A program made the translations under genes and the position numbers. Under the pieces are notes generated by a model that ran no database searches, was not told the origin of the DNA, and saw only the letters and a list, made by a program, of their open reading frames with translations. A stretch of 62,105 nucleotides of DNA from Pseudomonadota bacterium (GTDB taxonomy: Bacteria; Pseudomonadota; Gammaproteobacteria; Pseudomonadales; Oleiphilaceae), in NCBI GenBank assembly GCA_002747395.1, contig PDPE01000043.1, positions 1-62,105 on the forward strand, given 5' to 3'. Below, one piece after another: positions 17,321 to 26,916 of this stretch (within the stretch, counting starts at the first letter, position 1; each line of letters starts with the position of its first letter).

Positions 17321-19903
17321 ATGCCAAAAAGAACCAGAACATCCTCCCGACCCTCAGATCCTTTTCAGAAGCGTGAGGCTGAAAATTACGATAATCCCAT
17401 TCACAGTCGCGAATACATACTTGAATTTCTTGAAGACAGGAGTTCGGCAGCGAATCATCCCGAGCTTTGTCGCCTGTTTGGCTACGAAGACGAAAAAAGC
17501 ATCGAGGCATTGCGCCGGCGGCTGATTGCCATGACGCGAGATGGCCAGTTGATATGCAATCGCCGCGGTTCCTATGTGCCTGCGAGCAGCATAAATCTGA
17601 TAAAGGGTCGTATTATCGGGCATCGGGACGGGTTCGGCTTTATCGTTCCGGAAGATGGCTCGGGAGACCTGTTTTTAACTGCCCGCCAGATGCAGTGTGT
17701 GTTTCATGGTGATGTGGTGTTGGCCCGTGTTGATGATGTGGATCAAAAGGGGCGGCGCGTTGCGACCGTGGTGGAGGTGTTGGAGCACAATACCACGCAG
17801 GTGGTAGGGCGATTTTACAATGAAGACGGGATTGCCTTTGTTACGCCGGAGAACAGGCGCCTGGGGCAGGATGTGTTGATCTCTCAGGGTGGTTATGGCG
17901 GGGCAAGCCACGGTCAGTATGTGGTGGTGAGCATTACCAGGCAGCCCACTGTTCGAACCAGGCCGGTTGGCGAAGTGATTGAAATTATTGGTGAGCATCT
18001 CGCGCCGGGCATGGAGATAGAGGTGGCTATCCGGTCTTATGGCATTCCATTCCTCTGGAGTGAGGAACTGAAAGCGGAAATCGCCGACCTGACTGTTGAT
18101 GTCAGCGAAAAAGACAAGCAGGGCCGGGTGGATGTTCGGGATCTGCCTCTGGTGACAATAGATGGTGAAGATGCCAAAGACTTTGATGATGCCGTGTACT
18201 GTGAACGAAAAAAGAGTGGCGGCTGGCGGCTGTATGTGGCCATAGCGGATGTCTCGCATTATGTAAAAAGAGGGACTGAACTGGATGAGGAAGCCAGAAA
18301 GAGAGGCACCTCTGTTTACTTTCCCGGCCACGTTGTTCCGATGCTGCCCAGGTTGCTGTCCAATGGCTTGTGTTCCCTGAATCCTGACGTAGACCGTTTG
18401 TGCATGGTATGCGAGATGACTATCAGCGAGAAAGGCACCCTGAGTGGTTACAAGTTTTATGAGGGGGTGATGCACTCGAAGGCGAGGCTGACCTACAGCA
18501 AGGTGGGCAGGATGCTGGAAACCCCGGACAGCCCGGAAGGTGCCGCCTTGAGAGAGCAGTATCAGCCTGTTCTGAACAATCTGGATTGCCTTTATTCGCT
18601 GTACAAGTGCCTGGTTGCGGCACGACGCAAGCGTGGTGCAATAGATTTTGAAACCGTGGAAACCGTTATCGAGTTTGGTGAAGGCCGGAAAATTGAGAGA
18701 ATTACCCCGGTTAAACGTAATGACGCGCACAAGCTGATTGAAGAGTGTATGTTATGTGCGAATGTGGCCACAGCCAGATTTATCAACAAACACAAACTGA
18801 ACGGCCTGTTGCGTATCCACGAAGGCCCCGGCGAGGAAAAGCTGGCCAACTTGCGTTCATTTCTTGGCGAACTGGGATTGCAGTTGGGAGGAGGGGATGA
18901 GCCTGCACCCGCCGACTATCAGGCCTTGATTGCTCAAATTAAGGAAAGGCCGGACTTCAGTGTCATTCAAACTGTCATGCTGCGTTCTCTCAGCCAGGCT
19001 TACTACGGGATTGAAAAGAAAGGCCACTTTGGTCTGGGCTACAGTGCGTATACGCATTTCACCTCGCCAATTCGCCGATATCCGGATTTGACCATCCACC
19101 GTATGATCAAGTCGGTGATCTATAGTGAAAAGGAAACCAAGGATGTGATGCGCCCCTTTGTTCTGGCAGAACAAAGTCTCAAAGCCAGGGGTTATCATGG
19201 TGTTGATGATGCTCACATGATCCGGTTGGGTGAGCACAGTTCGATGACTGAACGGCGTGCGGATGACGCAACCCGTGACGTGACAGATTGGCTGAAGTGT
19301 GAGTATTTGCAGGAGCATGTTGGTGAAAGGTACGAAGGAGTGATTGCCGCTGTTACCTCTTTTGGTATTTTTGTCGAGCTGAAAGACCTGTATGTTGAAG
19401 GATTGGTTCATGTGACATCGCTACATGATGATTATTACCGGTTCGATGCAATTCACCATCGTTTGGTGGGAGAGCGAACAGGTTACACCTATCGGCTCGG
19501 TGACCTGGTTGAAGTGATTGTGGCGCGTGTTGATCTGGAAGATCGAAAAATCGATTTTGAACTGAGCGGTCAGCCCCGGCGCACCGGAGCCGGGAGCAAA
19601 AGATCGAGAGGCGGCAATGACAGGCGCGAGCGATCACTGGGCAAGGTGGCCAGGCTCAGGCAGAAGCTGGGTGAGTTTTCCTCAAAGGCAAATAAAAAAG
19701 AGGGAGCCGCCGAGGATGGAAAACCGGGTGGAAAGGCAAAGTCGGGAAGAAATGGAAAGTCGGGCAGAAATGAAAAGCCGGGAAGAAATGAAAAGCAGAA
19801 AGGCCGAGCCGGGCATAAGGAGCAGGTGAAAAAGAAAACCGGCAAGCCTGGCAAGAAGTCACGGGGCAAAAAAGTCAAATCAAAACCGAAAGGAAAAGAG
19901 TAA
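17321..19903 (+). CDS. rnr: Ribonuclease R
   Basis: 860 residues in the RNase R order: a basic N-terminal helix-turn-helix region, two cold-shock domains (GRIIGHRDGFGFIVPED...), the RNB catalytic domain (VTIDGEDAKDFDDAV holds the metal-binding aspartates), an S1 domain (YEGVIAAVTSFGIFVEL) and a Lys/Arg-rich tail. It is a processive 3'-to-5' exonuclease that degrades structured RNA and takes part in tmRNA-linked decay. The tail (about residues 755-860) is long and built from short Gly-Arg-Asn-Lys repeats such as SGRNGKSGRNEKPGRNEK. The stop abuts the rlmB start directly, so the two are co-translated. Confidence 0.96.
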   Translation: MPKRTRTSSRPSDPFQKREAENYDNPIHSREYILEFLEDRSSAANHPELCRLFGYEDEKSIEALRRRLIAMTRDGQLICNRRGSYVPASSINLIKGRIIGHRDGFGFIVPEDGSGDLFLTARQMQCVFHGDVVLARVDDVDQKGRRVATVVEVLEHNTTQVVGRFYNEDGIAFVTPENRRLGQDVLISQGGYGGASHGQYVVVSITRQPTVRTRPVGEVIEIIGEHLAPGMEIEVAIRSYGIPFLWSEELKAEIADLTVDVSEKDKQGRVDVRDLPLVTIDGEDAKDFDDAVYCERKKSGGWRLYVAIADVSHYVKRGTELDEEARKRGTSVYFPGHVVPMLPRLLSNGLCSLNPDVDRLCMVCEMTISEKGTLSGYKFYEGVMHSKARLTYSKVGRMLETPDSPEGAALREQYQPVLNNLDCLYSLYKCLVAARRKRGAIDFETVETVIEFGEGRKIERITPVKRNDAHKLIEECMLCANVATARFINKHKLNGLLRIHEGPGEEKLANLRSFLGELGLQLGGGDEPAPADYQALIAQIKERPDFSVIQTVMLRSLSQAYYGIEKKGHFGLGYSAYTHFTSPIRRYPDLTIHRMIKSVIYSEKETKDVMRPFVLAEQSLKARGYHGVDDAHMIRLGEHSSMTERRADDATRDVTDWLKCEYLQEHVGERYEGVIAAVTSFGIFVELKDLYVEGLVHVTSLHDDYYRFDAIHHRLVGERTGYTYRLGDLVEVIVARVDLEDRKIDFELSGQPRRTGAGSKRSRGGNDRRERSLGKVARLRQKLGEFSSKANKKEGAAEDGKPGGKAKSGRNGKSGRNEKPGRNEKQKGRAGHKEQVKKKTGKPGKKSRGKKVKSKPKGKE

Positions 19904-20653
19904 GTGGCCAGTGATTGGGTGTTTGGAATTCATGCGGTTCAGTCTGTACTCGAATCCAGAGCAGACTCTGTTGAAGTGCTGTATATCCAGAAAGGACGAA
20001 ATGACCAGAAATTGCAGGTGATACTGAACGCAGCAAACAGCTGCGCAGTAAAAGTGCAGGCTCGGCCAAGGCATGAGCTGGATAAGCTGGTAAAAGGTAA
20101 CCATCAGGGTGTTGTGGCGAAAGTTCTGATGGCTCGTGAGCGCGATGAGGGTGACCTTGAGGAGCTGATTCATGCCCTGAAGGCAAGGGGGGAGGCGCCG
20201 TTTTTTCTGGTGCTGGATGGTGTGACCGACCCGCACAATCTGGGTGCCTGCATTCGTACCGCAAACGGGGCCGGTGTTCATGCGGTTATCTTCCCCAGGG
20301 ACAAGTCGGCACACCTGAATGCAACGGTAAGAAAAGTGGCGTGCGGGGCATCGGAGTTTACCCCTGTTATCGCGGTGACCAATCTTGCCAGAACCATGAA
20401 ATGGTTGCAGCAAAACGGAATCTGGCTGGCAGGTGCCGCCGGGGAAGCTGAAAGCGTCCAGTCCGATGTAAATCTGACCGGCCCGATTGCGATTGTGATG
20501 GGGAGTGAAGGCAAGGGGCTTCGGCGGCTGACGAAAGAGAACTGCGATGTATTGGCGAAAATTCCCATGTCGGGGCAAGTGGACAGCCTGAATGTGTCTG
20601 TTGCCACGGGTATCTTTCTTTATGAGGCGGTTCGCCAGCGTACCGCCGGTTGA
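19904..20653 (+). CDS. rlmB: 23S rRNA (guanosine-2'-O)-methyltransferase RlmB
   Basis: 249 residues of the SpoU/TrmH family. It has the N-terminal substrate-binding domain (SDWVFGIHAVQSVLES) and the knotted SAM-binding domain with the three motifs VTDPHNLGACIRTANG, IVMGSEGKGL and IPMSGQVDSLNVSVATGI. It methylates G2251 of 23S rRNA in E. coli. It starts with GTG immediately after the rnr stop, and AGGAAAAGAG inside the end of rnr serves as SD. The rnr-rlmB-rpsF order is common in gammaproteobacteria. Confidence 0.96.
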   Translation: MASDWVFGIHAVQSVLESRADSVEVLYIQKGRNDQKLQVILNAANSCAVKVQARPRHELDKLVKGNHQGVVAKVLMARERDEGDLEELIHALKARGEAPFFLVLDGVTDPHNLGACIRTANGAGVHAVIFPRDKSAHLNATVRKVACGASEFTPVIAVTNLARTMKWLQQNGIWLAGAAGEAESVQSDVNLTGPIAIVMGSEGKGLRRLTKENCDVLAKIPMSGQVDSLNVSVATGIFLYEAVRQRTAG

Positions 20654-20852
20654 TATTCCTGACATCCGGCCATACCGGCAGTTTTTGGAATAATCGCTTG
20701 CAACGGCACTGATATGTCTCTAAAATTCGCCCTTCGAAAATTACTTGCCTGGTTGACAGGCTTTTCTCCTTGCTTTCTGTCAGTTCTGCCGGTGTCTGTT
20801 TTTGATAGGGCCGCATGAGCGTCAGGGGGCTGGTAAACCGTAAGGAGCGTTT

Positions 20853-21293
20853 ATGCGTCATTATGAAATACTTCTGCTTGTTCACCCGGATCAGAGTGAG
20901 CAGGTTAACTCTATGGTAGAGCGTTACACGTCCTCGATTCAGGCTGGCGGTGGCACCGTGCACAGACTGGAAGACTGGGGCCGAAGACACCTGGCTTACC
21001 CGATCAACAAGATTCACAAGGCACACTATATTCTTATGAATATCGAGTGCAGCAATGAAACTCTGGATGAGTTGTCTCACAACTTTCGCTTTAACGATGC
21101 CATCCTGCGTGAATTGACTATCCGAAGAAAAGAAGCCATTACTGAAGCTTCACCAATGAAAAACACCGAGAACAAAGAGCGCTATTCCAGAAATACCGAG
21201 AGTTCCGGAGGAAGTGAGGAAGCCGGAACAACTGTTGAAGCATCAGCAGAAGGCGGCGCAGCTGAAAATACTGCAGAATCTGGCGAAGAGTGA
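20853..21293 (+). CDS. rpsF: 30S ribosomal protein S6
   Basis: 146 residues beginning [20 protein letters not shown], with the S6 ferredoxin-like fold ([20 protein letters not shown]). The C-terminal 45 residues are a long Glu/Ser/Ala-rich tail, the region that RimK extends with glutamates in other species. SD TAAGGAG precedes the start. It heads the rpsF-rpsR-DUF2232-rplI operon. Confidence 0.97.
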   Translation: MRHYEILLLVHPDQSEQVNSMVERYTSSIQAGGGTVHRLEDWGRRHLAYPINKIHKAHYILMNIECSNETLDELSHNFRFNDAILRELTIRRKEAITEASPMKNTENKERYSRNTESSGGSEEAGTTVEASAEGGAAENTAESGEE

Positions 21294-21361
21294 TAAAACT
21301 GCCTGTCATGGGCCGGTATTGACCTTTCACAGACTTAACTGATTTTTTATTGGAGAATAAA

Positions 21362-21592
21362 ATGGCTCGATTTTTTCGTCGTCGCAAGTTTTGCAGATTC
21401 ACTGCAGAGGGTGTTACCGAGATTGATTACAAGGATCTCGATACACTGAAAAGCTACATTACCGAGACTGGCAAGATAGTGCCAAGTCGCATAACCGGAA
21501 CAAAGGCGCGTTACCAGCGTCAATTGGCAACCGCTATCAAGCGTGCCCGTTTTGCAGCCTTGTTGCCATACACTGACAATCACGAGGGGTAA
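21362..21592 (+). CDS. rpsR: 30S ribosomal protein S18
   Basis: 76 residues: [17 protein letters not shown], then [20 protein letters not shown] and the conserved [20 protein letters not shown]. It binds S6 and the central domain of 16S rRNA. TTGGAG sits seven bases upstream of the ATG. Confidence 0.98.
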   Translation: MARFFRRRKFCRFTAEGVTEIDYKDLDTLKSYITETGKIVPSRITGTKARYQRQLATAIKRARFAALLPYTDNHEG

Positions 21593-21751
21593 TTCTTCCC
21601 GGTATTGTCCGAATCTGCGTTTTGTTCTGATTTTCAGGCTGTTCTGATTGACAGATATGGTTATTTGCGTGGCCAACCTGTCTTGCAGACAGATGATGCA
21701 AAAAAGCAGGTGTGTTGGAATGGATGCTGACAGAGAAGAGAGAGGATAAGC

Positions 21752-22615
21752 ATGCGGGCCTTGGCTGAATTTGTAATGAAAGGGCGTGTGCAGGCTATTC
21801 TGGTCGCCGCATTGGCCTCCGCTGTGCCTCTGTTGTTTTGGCTGAGTGGTGCAGTGGTCGGGCTTGTTTCCTTGAGGAAAGGGGTTCAGGAAGGTTTTCT
21901 GATCCTGGTATTCGCGCTGATTGCCCCCGTTTTCTGGTGGGATACAGCGCAAGAGCCGACTCCATTGATAGTGATAGGTATCACCTGTTTGATGGCTTTG
22001 GTGCTCAGGGAAACGGTTTCCTGGGAAAAGGCAATGCTGGCGGGAGTCGCCAGTGCGTTTCTGGTTGGCTATCTTCTGCCGGTGATCAGTCCGGATCTGG
22101 TCAGGTTGCTGGTAGATTTTGGTACGCAAGTGCTCCAGCAGCTGAACTCCCGGGATTTGCCAGAGCTGAAGGGTGACATGCGGAAGATGTTGTCGGGAGC
22201 CCTGATTGGAAGTCTGTGTGCTTTTTATCTGGCAATTTCTTTTGGTTCGCTTATGCTGGCAAGGAGTTGGCAGTCGGCTCTGTTTAATCCGGGTGGATAC
22301 AGGCAGGAGTTTTACAGCTTTCGCTTGTCCAGGCTCACCTGCCTGGGGCTTGTGGCCCTGATGGTGTTGGCGTCTTTTATCGAGTCGATGTCGGGCATTG
22401 CTGTAACGGTTTTGATAGTGCCATTTGTTTTTGCCGGAATTGCGTTGGCACACGGTTATGTGGCCAAAAAGAATTTGGGTGGAGTCTGGCTTCTGTGTTT
22501 TTACATATTGGTGTTGATCATGGGGCCCAGTCTTTTATTTTTATTGGTTTTTCTTGCAATACTTGATTCCTGGATTGACATACGCGGCCGGGTCGGGCCT
22601 GCGCAAGAAAAATGA
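21752..22615 (+). CDS. DUF2232-like multi-pass membrane protein
   Basis: 287 residues with about eight hydrophobic segments (for example ILVAALASAVPLLFWLSGAV, FLILVFALIAPVFWW, LLCFYILVLIMGPSLLFLL). Proteins of this type sit between rpsR and rplI in pseudomonads and are annotated as DUF2232 with unknown function. The loop with ELKGDMRKMLSGALIG is the longest soluble part. The operon position suggests co-expression with ribosomal proteins. The family assignment rests on position and topology. Confidence 0.75.
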   Translation: MRALAEFVMKGRVQAILVAALASAVPLLFWLSGAVVGLVSLRKGVQEGFLILVFALIAPVFWWDTAQEPTPLIVIGITCLMALVLRETVSWEKAMLAGVASAFLVGYLLPVISPDLVRLLVDFGTQVLQQLNSRDLPELKGDMRKMLSGALIGSLCAFYLAISFGSLMLARSWQSALFNPGGYRQEFYSFRLSRLTCLGLVALMVLASFIESMSGIAVTVLIVPFVFAGIALAHGYVAKKNLGGVWLLCFYILVLIMGPSLLFLLVFLAILDSWIDIRGRVGPAQEK

Positions 22616-22642
22616 AATCGCGAAAGAAATGAGGATAACGAG

Positions 22643-23089
22643 ATGGAAGTGATTCTGCTCGAAAAAGTAGGTAAGTTGGGAGCCCTGGGTGACAAAGTTT
22701 CAGTCAAGGCGGGTTTTGGCAGGAATTTTTTGATTCCCTATGGTAAGGCCGTTCCGGCAACCAGGGCGAACGTAGAAGAGTTTGAAGCGCGTCGTGCCGA
22801 GCTTGAAAAAGTGGCTGCCGAGAAACTGGCTTCAGCGAACAAGCGAGCTGAAGAGCTGGAAGGCAAGTCTGTAACTATCGTTGCCAAAGCGGGTGACGAG
22901 GGCAAGCTGTTCGGTTCCATTGGTGTTCGTGATGTCGCTGATGCGGTATCCGAGGCGGGAATCGCCGTAGAGAAAAGTGAAATTCGTTTACCCGAAGGCC
23001 CGATCCGAACGGTTGGTGAGTTTGATGTTACGGTTCACCTCCACTCTGATGTTGATTCGGCAATCAAGGTTATTGTTGTCAGCCAGTAA
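22643..23089 (+). CDS. rplI: 50S ribosomal protein L9
   Basis: 148 residues. The N-terminal domain is [20 protein letters not shown] with [19 protein letters not shown], followed by a long connecting helix and a C-terminal domain ending [26 protein letters not shown] lies before the ATG. The last six codons including the stop are part of an 18-bp triplication (23072-23125). Confidence 0.98.
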   Translation: MEVILLEKVGKLGALGDKVSVKAGFGRNFLIPYGKAVPATRANVEEFEARRAELEKVAAEKLASANKRAEELEGKSVTIVAKAGDEGKLFGSIGVRDVADAVSEAGIAVEKSEIRLPEGPIRTVGEFDVTVHLHSDVDSAIKVIVVSQ

Positions 23090-23125
23090 ATTGTTGTCAG
23101 CCAGTAAATTGTTGCCAGCCGGTAA
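23072..23125 (+). repeat. 3 x 18 bp tandem repeat that includes the rplI stop codon
   Basis: ATTGTTGTCAGCCAGTAA occurs at 23072-23089 (the end of rplI), 23090-23107 and, with two changes, 23108-23125. The unit is six codons long, so all three copies keep the reading frame and each ends in TAA. Confidence 0.97.
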
Positions 23126-23242
23126 TTGGAAGGTCGAATAATGAACCTGTGCACTGTACCGGCCTTGGTGCGTGCCGGTTTGTCCGGCTGATCTGGCTCT
23201 TGTACGTTCGGAAAGCCTGCGCTGATTCGGGTTCGGACTGAT

Positions 23243-23273
23243 AAAAAACCCCGGTTTTTGACCGGGGTTTTTT
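23243..23273. terminator. Rho-independent terminator of the rpsF-rplI operon
   Basis: AAAAAACCCCGGT (23243-23255), loop TTTTG, ACCGGGGTTTTTT (23261-23273). The stem is perfect and the A/T flanks make it work in both directions. Confidence 0.95.
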
Positions 23274-23318
23274 TGTGCGCCAGGCATGGCGCGTAGCGCG
23301 GTGGGGTAACAGGCGTAT

Positions 23319-23360
23319 AAAACAAAACCCCCGGCTTTCAGGCCAGGGGTCTTGTATTAT
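23319..23360 (-). terminator. Terminator of the lipase gene
   Basis: On the minus strand, ACCCCTGGC, loop CTGAAA, GCCGGGGGT, then TTTGTTTTAT. One wobble pair in the stem. Confidence 0.8.
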
Positions 23361-23452
23361 TTCGAGCCGACTTTAAGGTCGGCTGTTCTGTTTTCCGGTT
23401 GCGGCACTTCCTGTGGCTTGCTATCTCCTGAAAGAGTCGCGTTACCGGATGC

Positions 23453-26413
23453 CTATTCCGAAGGTTGCTCAATGATCGCAGTGTTATTTACAATCACCTG
23501 GGCACCATCAGTGGCGATCAGGTAGGCGCTTTGACTGAGCATTTCCTGGAACACGGCGGCCGCTTCGGGATCATTGGGTGTCGGCAATACCCCGCTGCCG
23601 TGGCTGCCAGCGGTATAGCGAACGATTGCGGTGCCGCTCAGATTGTTGGTGCCAGAGCTGATGGTGGTGGCATTGGTCAGCCTGGCCAGCGGTTCCGTGC
23701 CGGACAGCGGTGCCGGGGTTGCCAGACCGGAAGCATTCTCTGCCGGATAGGCCGAGTTGGGTATGACTGTGTCTCCGATTACCATGCTGAGCAGGGTGGG
23801 TGTGTCGCCCAGATCCTGTACAAAGTTAACGGCATCACCGGAATCAAGGCTTGCCTGCAAGGTATTGATGAAAGCCTCCAATGATGCGTCACCCTGGGTG
23901 ATGCCGGCGGAGGCCTGAAGGGCGGCCAGTATGCGGGGCGCAAAAGTGGGAGAGTGTTCGTATAGTCTGGCGATGCCACCTCCCGGTACTCTCATATTGG
24001 CTGCGACAATATTATCGGCGGCAGTGGCGGTGTTATTCACGGTTGCAACAAACGGAATGCCGTCAATAGTCCCCAGTGACTGGCCGATGTAGTAGACCGA
24101 TGAGCCGGATAAATCCGCAATGCCATTACCGTTCAGGTCAATCCCGCCGATGGAGTGTCTCAGCTGTTGCAGGTCATTGACCATCTGGCGAAGCAGGTCA
24201 CGCGAGTTGATGAAGTTTTTCAGGTTGGCAAACAGGGAGCCTGACGTACCGACTGCGTTGTCGTGGTCAAAATTCATCGGGGTCGGGTTTGCTGCAGCGT
24301 CAGCGGTAAAGTTGAAATGGCGCTCGAAATCCGTTCCCGGCAACCCTGGAATGGTGCTGGCTCCGTTGGCTACGGTGTTTTCCAGCACCAGTGCGCCACC
24401 TAACCGGGTTGCTGCTCCTGTACCGCATGTGCCGGCAAGCACCAGTTGAGTCGCTGCCCCGATTTGTTCCGCATTGGTCGGATCGGTAATGTTCGTCGGG
24501 CATCCTGCTGCCTGTATCTGCATGAGAACACCAACATTGAATGTGCCCGCAAGCACCGCTGCGACGGTTTCATCCGAAGGATCAATACCGGCTCCGGCCA
24601 GCAAACCGGTTGCCAGTTCTTGTTGGCTTGCCGTCGAAATGGCAGCTACACCGTGCAGGGGTTGGTCAATCGCAAGTACGACGACACCGGCTGTTTTGGC
24701 CAGAAGGCTGCCGGTTGCCAGCGCAGAGCTTCTGTCGGTAGTAATTCCGTGCTGGAATATCACTACCGGAAGGTCGCCGTTATCCAGCTCTGCTCCGGTC
24801 GGGTAGATTGCCAGCACGGGGATTTTTACATCGGCTGTTTTTTGCGGGAAAGGGAACAGGTAATTGACGATGTTTGAAACCGAAGGGTCCGCCTGCGGCA
24901 GGTTCATCCCAATCCCCCCGAATTGCGCGTTAAGCGCCTGGGCCAGTGGCTGGTTTGCGGTAAACTGACTGTTCAGCGCCGAGCCATCGGTTTCTGTCGG
25001 GATGCCCAGATAGTAGGGGATTTCCATCGACCCCATCGCCACACTGACTTCTCCGGGGTCTACCCCTACCACTTTCATCAATGCGGATAACCGTGCGGCA
25101 TCGGTGGTGGCGTAGAAAGTGACGTCTCGCGCTTTCGGGCGAGTGTTTATCAAACCCGTATTTTCAAACGACCTGGAAAAAACAGACCCCAGGCAACCCA
25201 TTGCCGGTTCACCTGCAGTTGCTCCCTGGCTGGCGCAAAATGCGTATGCATCGCCAAGGGCTGCCTGTGTGTCTGCATCGGGCCAGCTTGCAATGGCATT
25301 GTCAACCACGGCCTTTATTCCGTCGTAGTCCGTGGCTCCGCCAGCCATTGCGGCGGTGCGCGCTGCTGTCGAGACTGCTGTACGCAGCGTGTCATGGAAC
25401 CAGGTATCGGGCTCCGCCATATAGCCAAGCACCTTTTTGTCGTTGGAGGTGGTAAAGCTGTAGGAGATGGCGATATCTTCCTGATTCAGTGCGGGCAGGC
25501 CCATCCCGGTGCGTACCTGGTTGGGGAGGCGGAAATATTTTGCGGCAATCGGTTCCCAAAACCTGTTGATCAGGGTCTGGAGCGGAATCAGTTTGCTTGA
25601 GCCCGGCGGGCCGAGTCGTTCGTTTTCTGTACCCTCGTCAAGCACTTGCGTCAAATTCTGGTAGGCGGGCGAGGCGGTAATGTGATGGCCCGAGGTGTCC
25701 TTTACTTCTTTGGTGATCGCAACCACGTAACGCTTTCGGGGGTCAAGCGGTTTCAGCGGGTTGATTCGGATCAGTGATGTGCCATCATTCAGGTTGACCA
25801 CACTGGCTTCATATCGCGGGTTCCTTGCCAGGTCAAACAGTGTTGCGCCGGCAGTCTGAACGGCAGCAATCAGGCCCGGGTCCGAGTCTGCGTTTAGCGG
25901 TGTGGCTGCGGTGAGTGCGGTGACTGCGACCGGAATGGTCGGTGGCTCGGCTGATTTCAGGGCGGTAATTGGCTCGCCACTGGCGTAGTCCAGCTCGATC
26001 AGAAATACGGTCTGTTCCGGGTTGGGAATAACCCGCGGGTTGCCCTCGGCATCCCGGGTAATGATGAAGGAATCACCATTCACTGTCGCCGGGTCGACGG
26101 CTCCGTTCATCGCAATGTCAATCGGGGAGACGGTCGATGCACCACTCAGGCTGTTCAGTGCCGTTGTTACCGGTGGTTTGGCGTCTGGCACCTTGAAGGT
26201 CCCATCTCCTGCATCAGTATCCCAAATCAGGTCGTTCGGGATGGGAAGCTCGCTGGTTATCGGGTTAAAGAGCGGGTAGGTTTTGTTGTCAAACGCAGGG
26301 TTCTGTATTTGATAGTCGATACTGTTGTTTTCGCTATTGTTGCCGTCGTCAAGACAGCCCGTCAGCACCACGGAAGAGGTAACCGCGATGCCTAATAAGG
26401 TTTTCTTAAGCAT
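23453..26413 (-). CDS. VolA-like outer-membrane lipoprotein lipase
   Basis: 986 residues. The signal peptide has lipobox VLTGC (residues 16-20). The N-terminal half contains the virulence-factor lipase N-terminal region (YPLFNPITSELPIPNDLIWD, Ig-like). The C-terminal half is an alpha/beta hydrolase with VVIFQHGITTDRSS near the oxyanion hole and nucleophile elbow YIGQSLG. The catalytic His is probably in TAGSHGSGVLP near the end. The family releases fatty acids from lysophosphatidylcholine in Vibrio. Here it would use exogenous lipids at the cell surface; substrate is inferred from the family. It is a single gene with its own terminator. Confidence 0.87.
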   Translation of the reverse strand: MLKKTLLGIAVTSSVVLTGCLDDGNNSENNSIDYQIQNPAFDNKTYPLFNPITSELPIPNDLIWDTDAGDGTFKVPDAKPPVTTALNSLSGASTVSPIDIAMNGAVDPATVNGDSFIITRDAEGNPRVIPNPEQTVFLIELDYASGEPITALKSAEPPTIPVAVTALTAATPLNADSDPGLIAAVQTAGATLFDLARNPRYEASVVNLNDGTSLIRINPLKPLDPRKRYVVAITKEVKDTSGHHITASPAYQNLTQVLDEGTENERLGPPGSSKLIPLQTLINRFWEPIAAKYFRLPNQVRTGMGLPALNQEDIAISYSFTTSNDKKVLGYMAEPDTWFHDTLRTAVSTAARTAAMAGGATDYDGIKAVVDNAIASWPDADTQAALGDAYAFCASQGATAGEPAMGCLGSVFSRSFENTGLINTRPKARDVTFYATTDAARLSALMKVVGVDPGEVSVAMGSMEIPYYLGIPTETDGSALNSQFTANQPLAQALNAQFGGIGMNLPQADPSVSNIVNYLFPFPQKTADVKIPVLAIYPTGAELDNGDLPVVIFQHGITTDRSSALATGSLLAKTAGVVVLAIDQPLHGVAAISTASQQELATGLLAGAGIDPSDETVAAVLAGTFNVGVLMQIQAAGCPTNITDPTNAEQIGAATQLVLAGTCGTGAATRLGGALVLENTVANGASTIPGLPGTDFERHFNFTADAAANPTPMNFDHDNAVGTSGSLFANLKNFINSRDLLRQMVNDLQQLRHSIGGIDLNGNGIADLSGSSVYYIGQSLGTIDGIPFVATVNNTATAADNIVAANMRVPGGGIARLYEHSPTFAPRILAALQASAGITQGDASLEAFINTLQASLDSGDAVNFVQDLGDTPTLLSMVIGDTVIPNSAYPAENASGLATPAPLSGTEPLARLTNATTISSGTNNLSGTAIVRYTAGSHGSGVLPTPNDPEAAAVFQEMLSQSAYLIATDGAQVIVNNTAIIEQPSE

Positions 26414-26916
26414 AAGATAGGACCTTCTTTTTCCTTTTATTATTAATCGGGAACAAAAAATGGATTAAGAGTACCTTGCTGTTTTTTCAGACTGGCTCAA
26501 ACTCGGCTCGATCCAAAACAGAAGCTATTCGTTTTATTTTCTGCAAGCAGGCTTTCGCTTCATTGAAGACCGGATTCAGCCCTTCTGTCAGTCCGGTTTC
26601 GTCTCTCGAATACTAGGCGAAAAAGAAAAAAAATCAACCCCCCTGAATCTTTATCCTTATTGGGAAGTCATGTAACATGGGCAAGTTGTCAAGGTGCCTG
26701 TTTTAATGTCATTGCAGGTGGCAGGTTGTCGGATCGGGTGCTTTTCATTCCGTGTGCCAGATACGCTGCTATTGGTATGTTGATCCGATGGTATGTTGAT
26801 CCGACGATTGAACAGGCAGCTCCACAAAGGTAGCTCCATAATATGTGGGATGTGGGTGCGGCATGGTGTGGCATGTGGCTCCACAAATAAAAACACACGC
26901 AAAAAAGAGAATTCCT
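26414..26916. other. Intergenic region between divergent lipase and fumarase genes
   Basis: 503 bases with no gene. It contains an A-rich tract near 26620-26637, a perfect 16-bp tandem duplication at 26773-26804, and CTCCACAAA-type direct repeats just before the fumarase start. Promoters for both genes must lie here, but I cannot place them with confidence. Confidence 0.55.
26773..26804. repeat. Perfect tandem duplication, 2 x 16 bp
   Basis: TGGTATGTTGATCCGA at 26773-26788 and 26789-26804, upstream of the fumarase gene. Confidence 0.97.

Larger units (their letters stand above)
23090..23452. other. Intergenic region between convergent rplI and the lipase gene
   Basis: 363 bases with no gene. 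It contains the stop-codon repeats, two terminator hairpins (23243-23273 and around 23320-23360) and a small GCGCCA/TGGCGC inverted repeat near 23278. Confidence 0.7.

Noticed and set aside
17675..18730. 351-residue minus-strand frame inside rnr
   Set aside because: It shadows the RNB domain, has no family-like motifs and no SD.
26845..26916. N-terminal extension of fumarase from GTG 26845
   Set aside because: The added MGCGCGMVWHVA segment is not family-like and lies in the repeat-rich leader.
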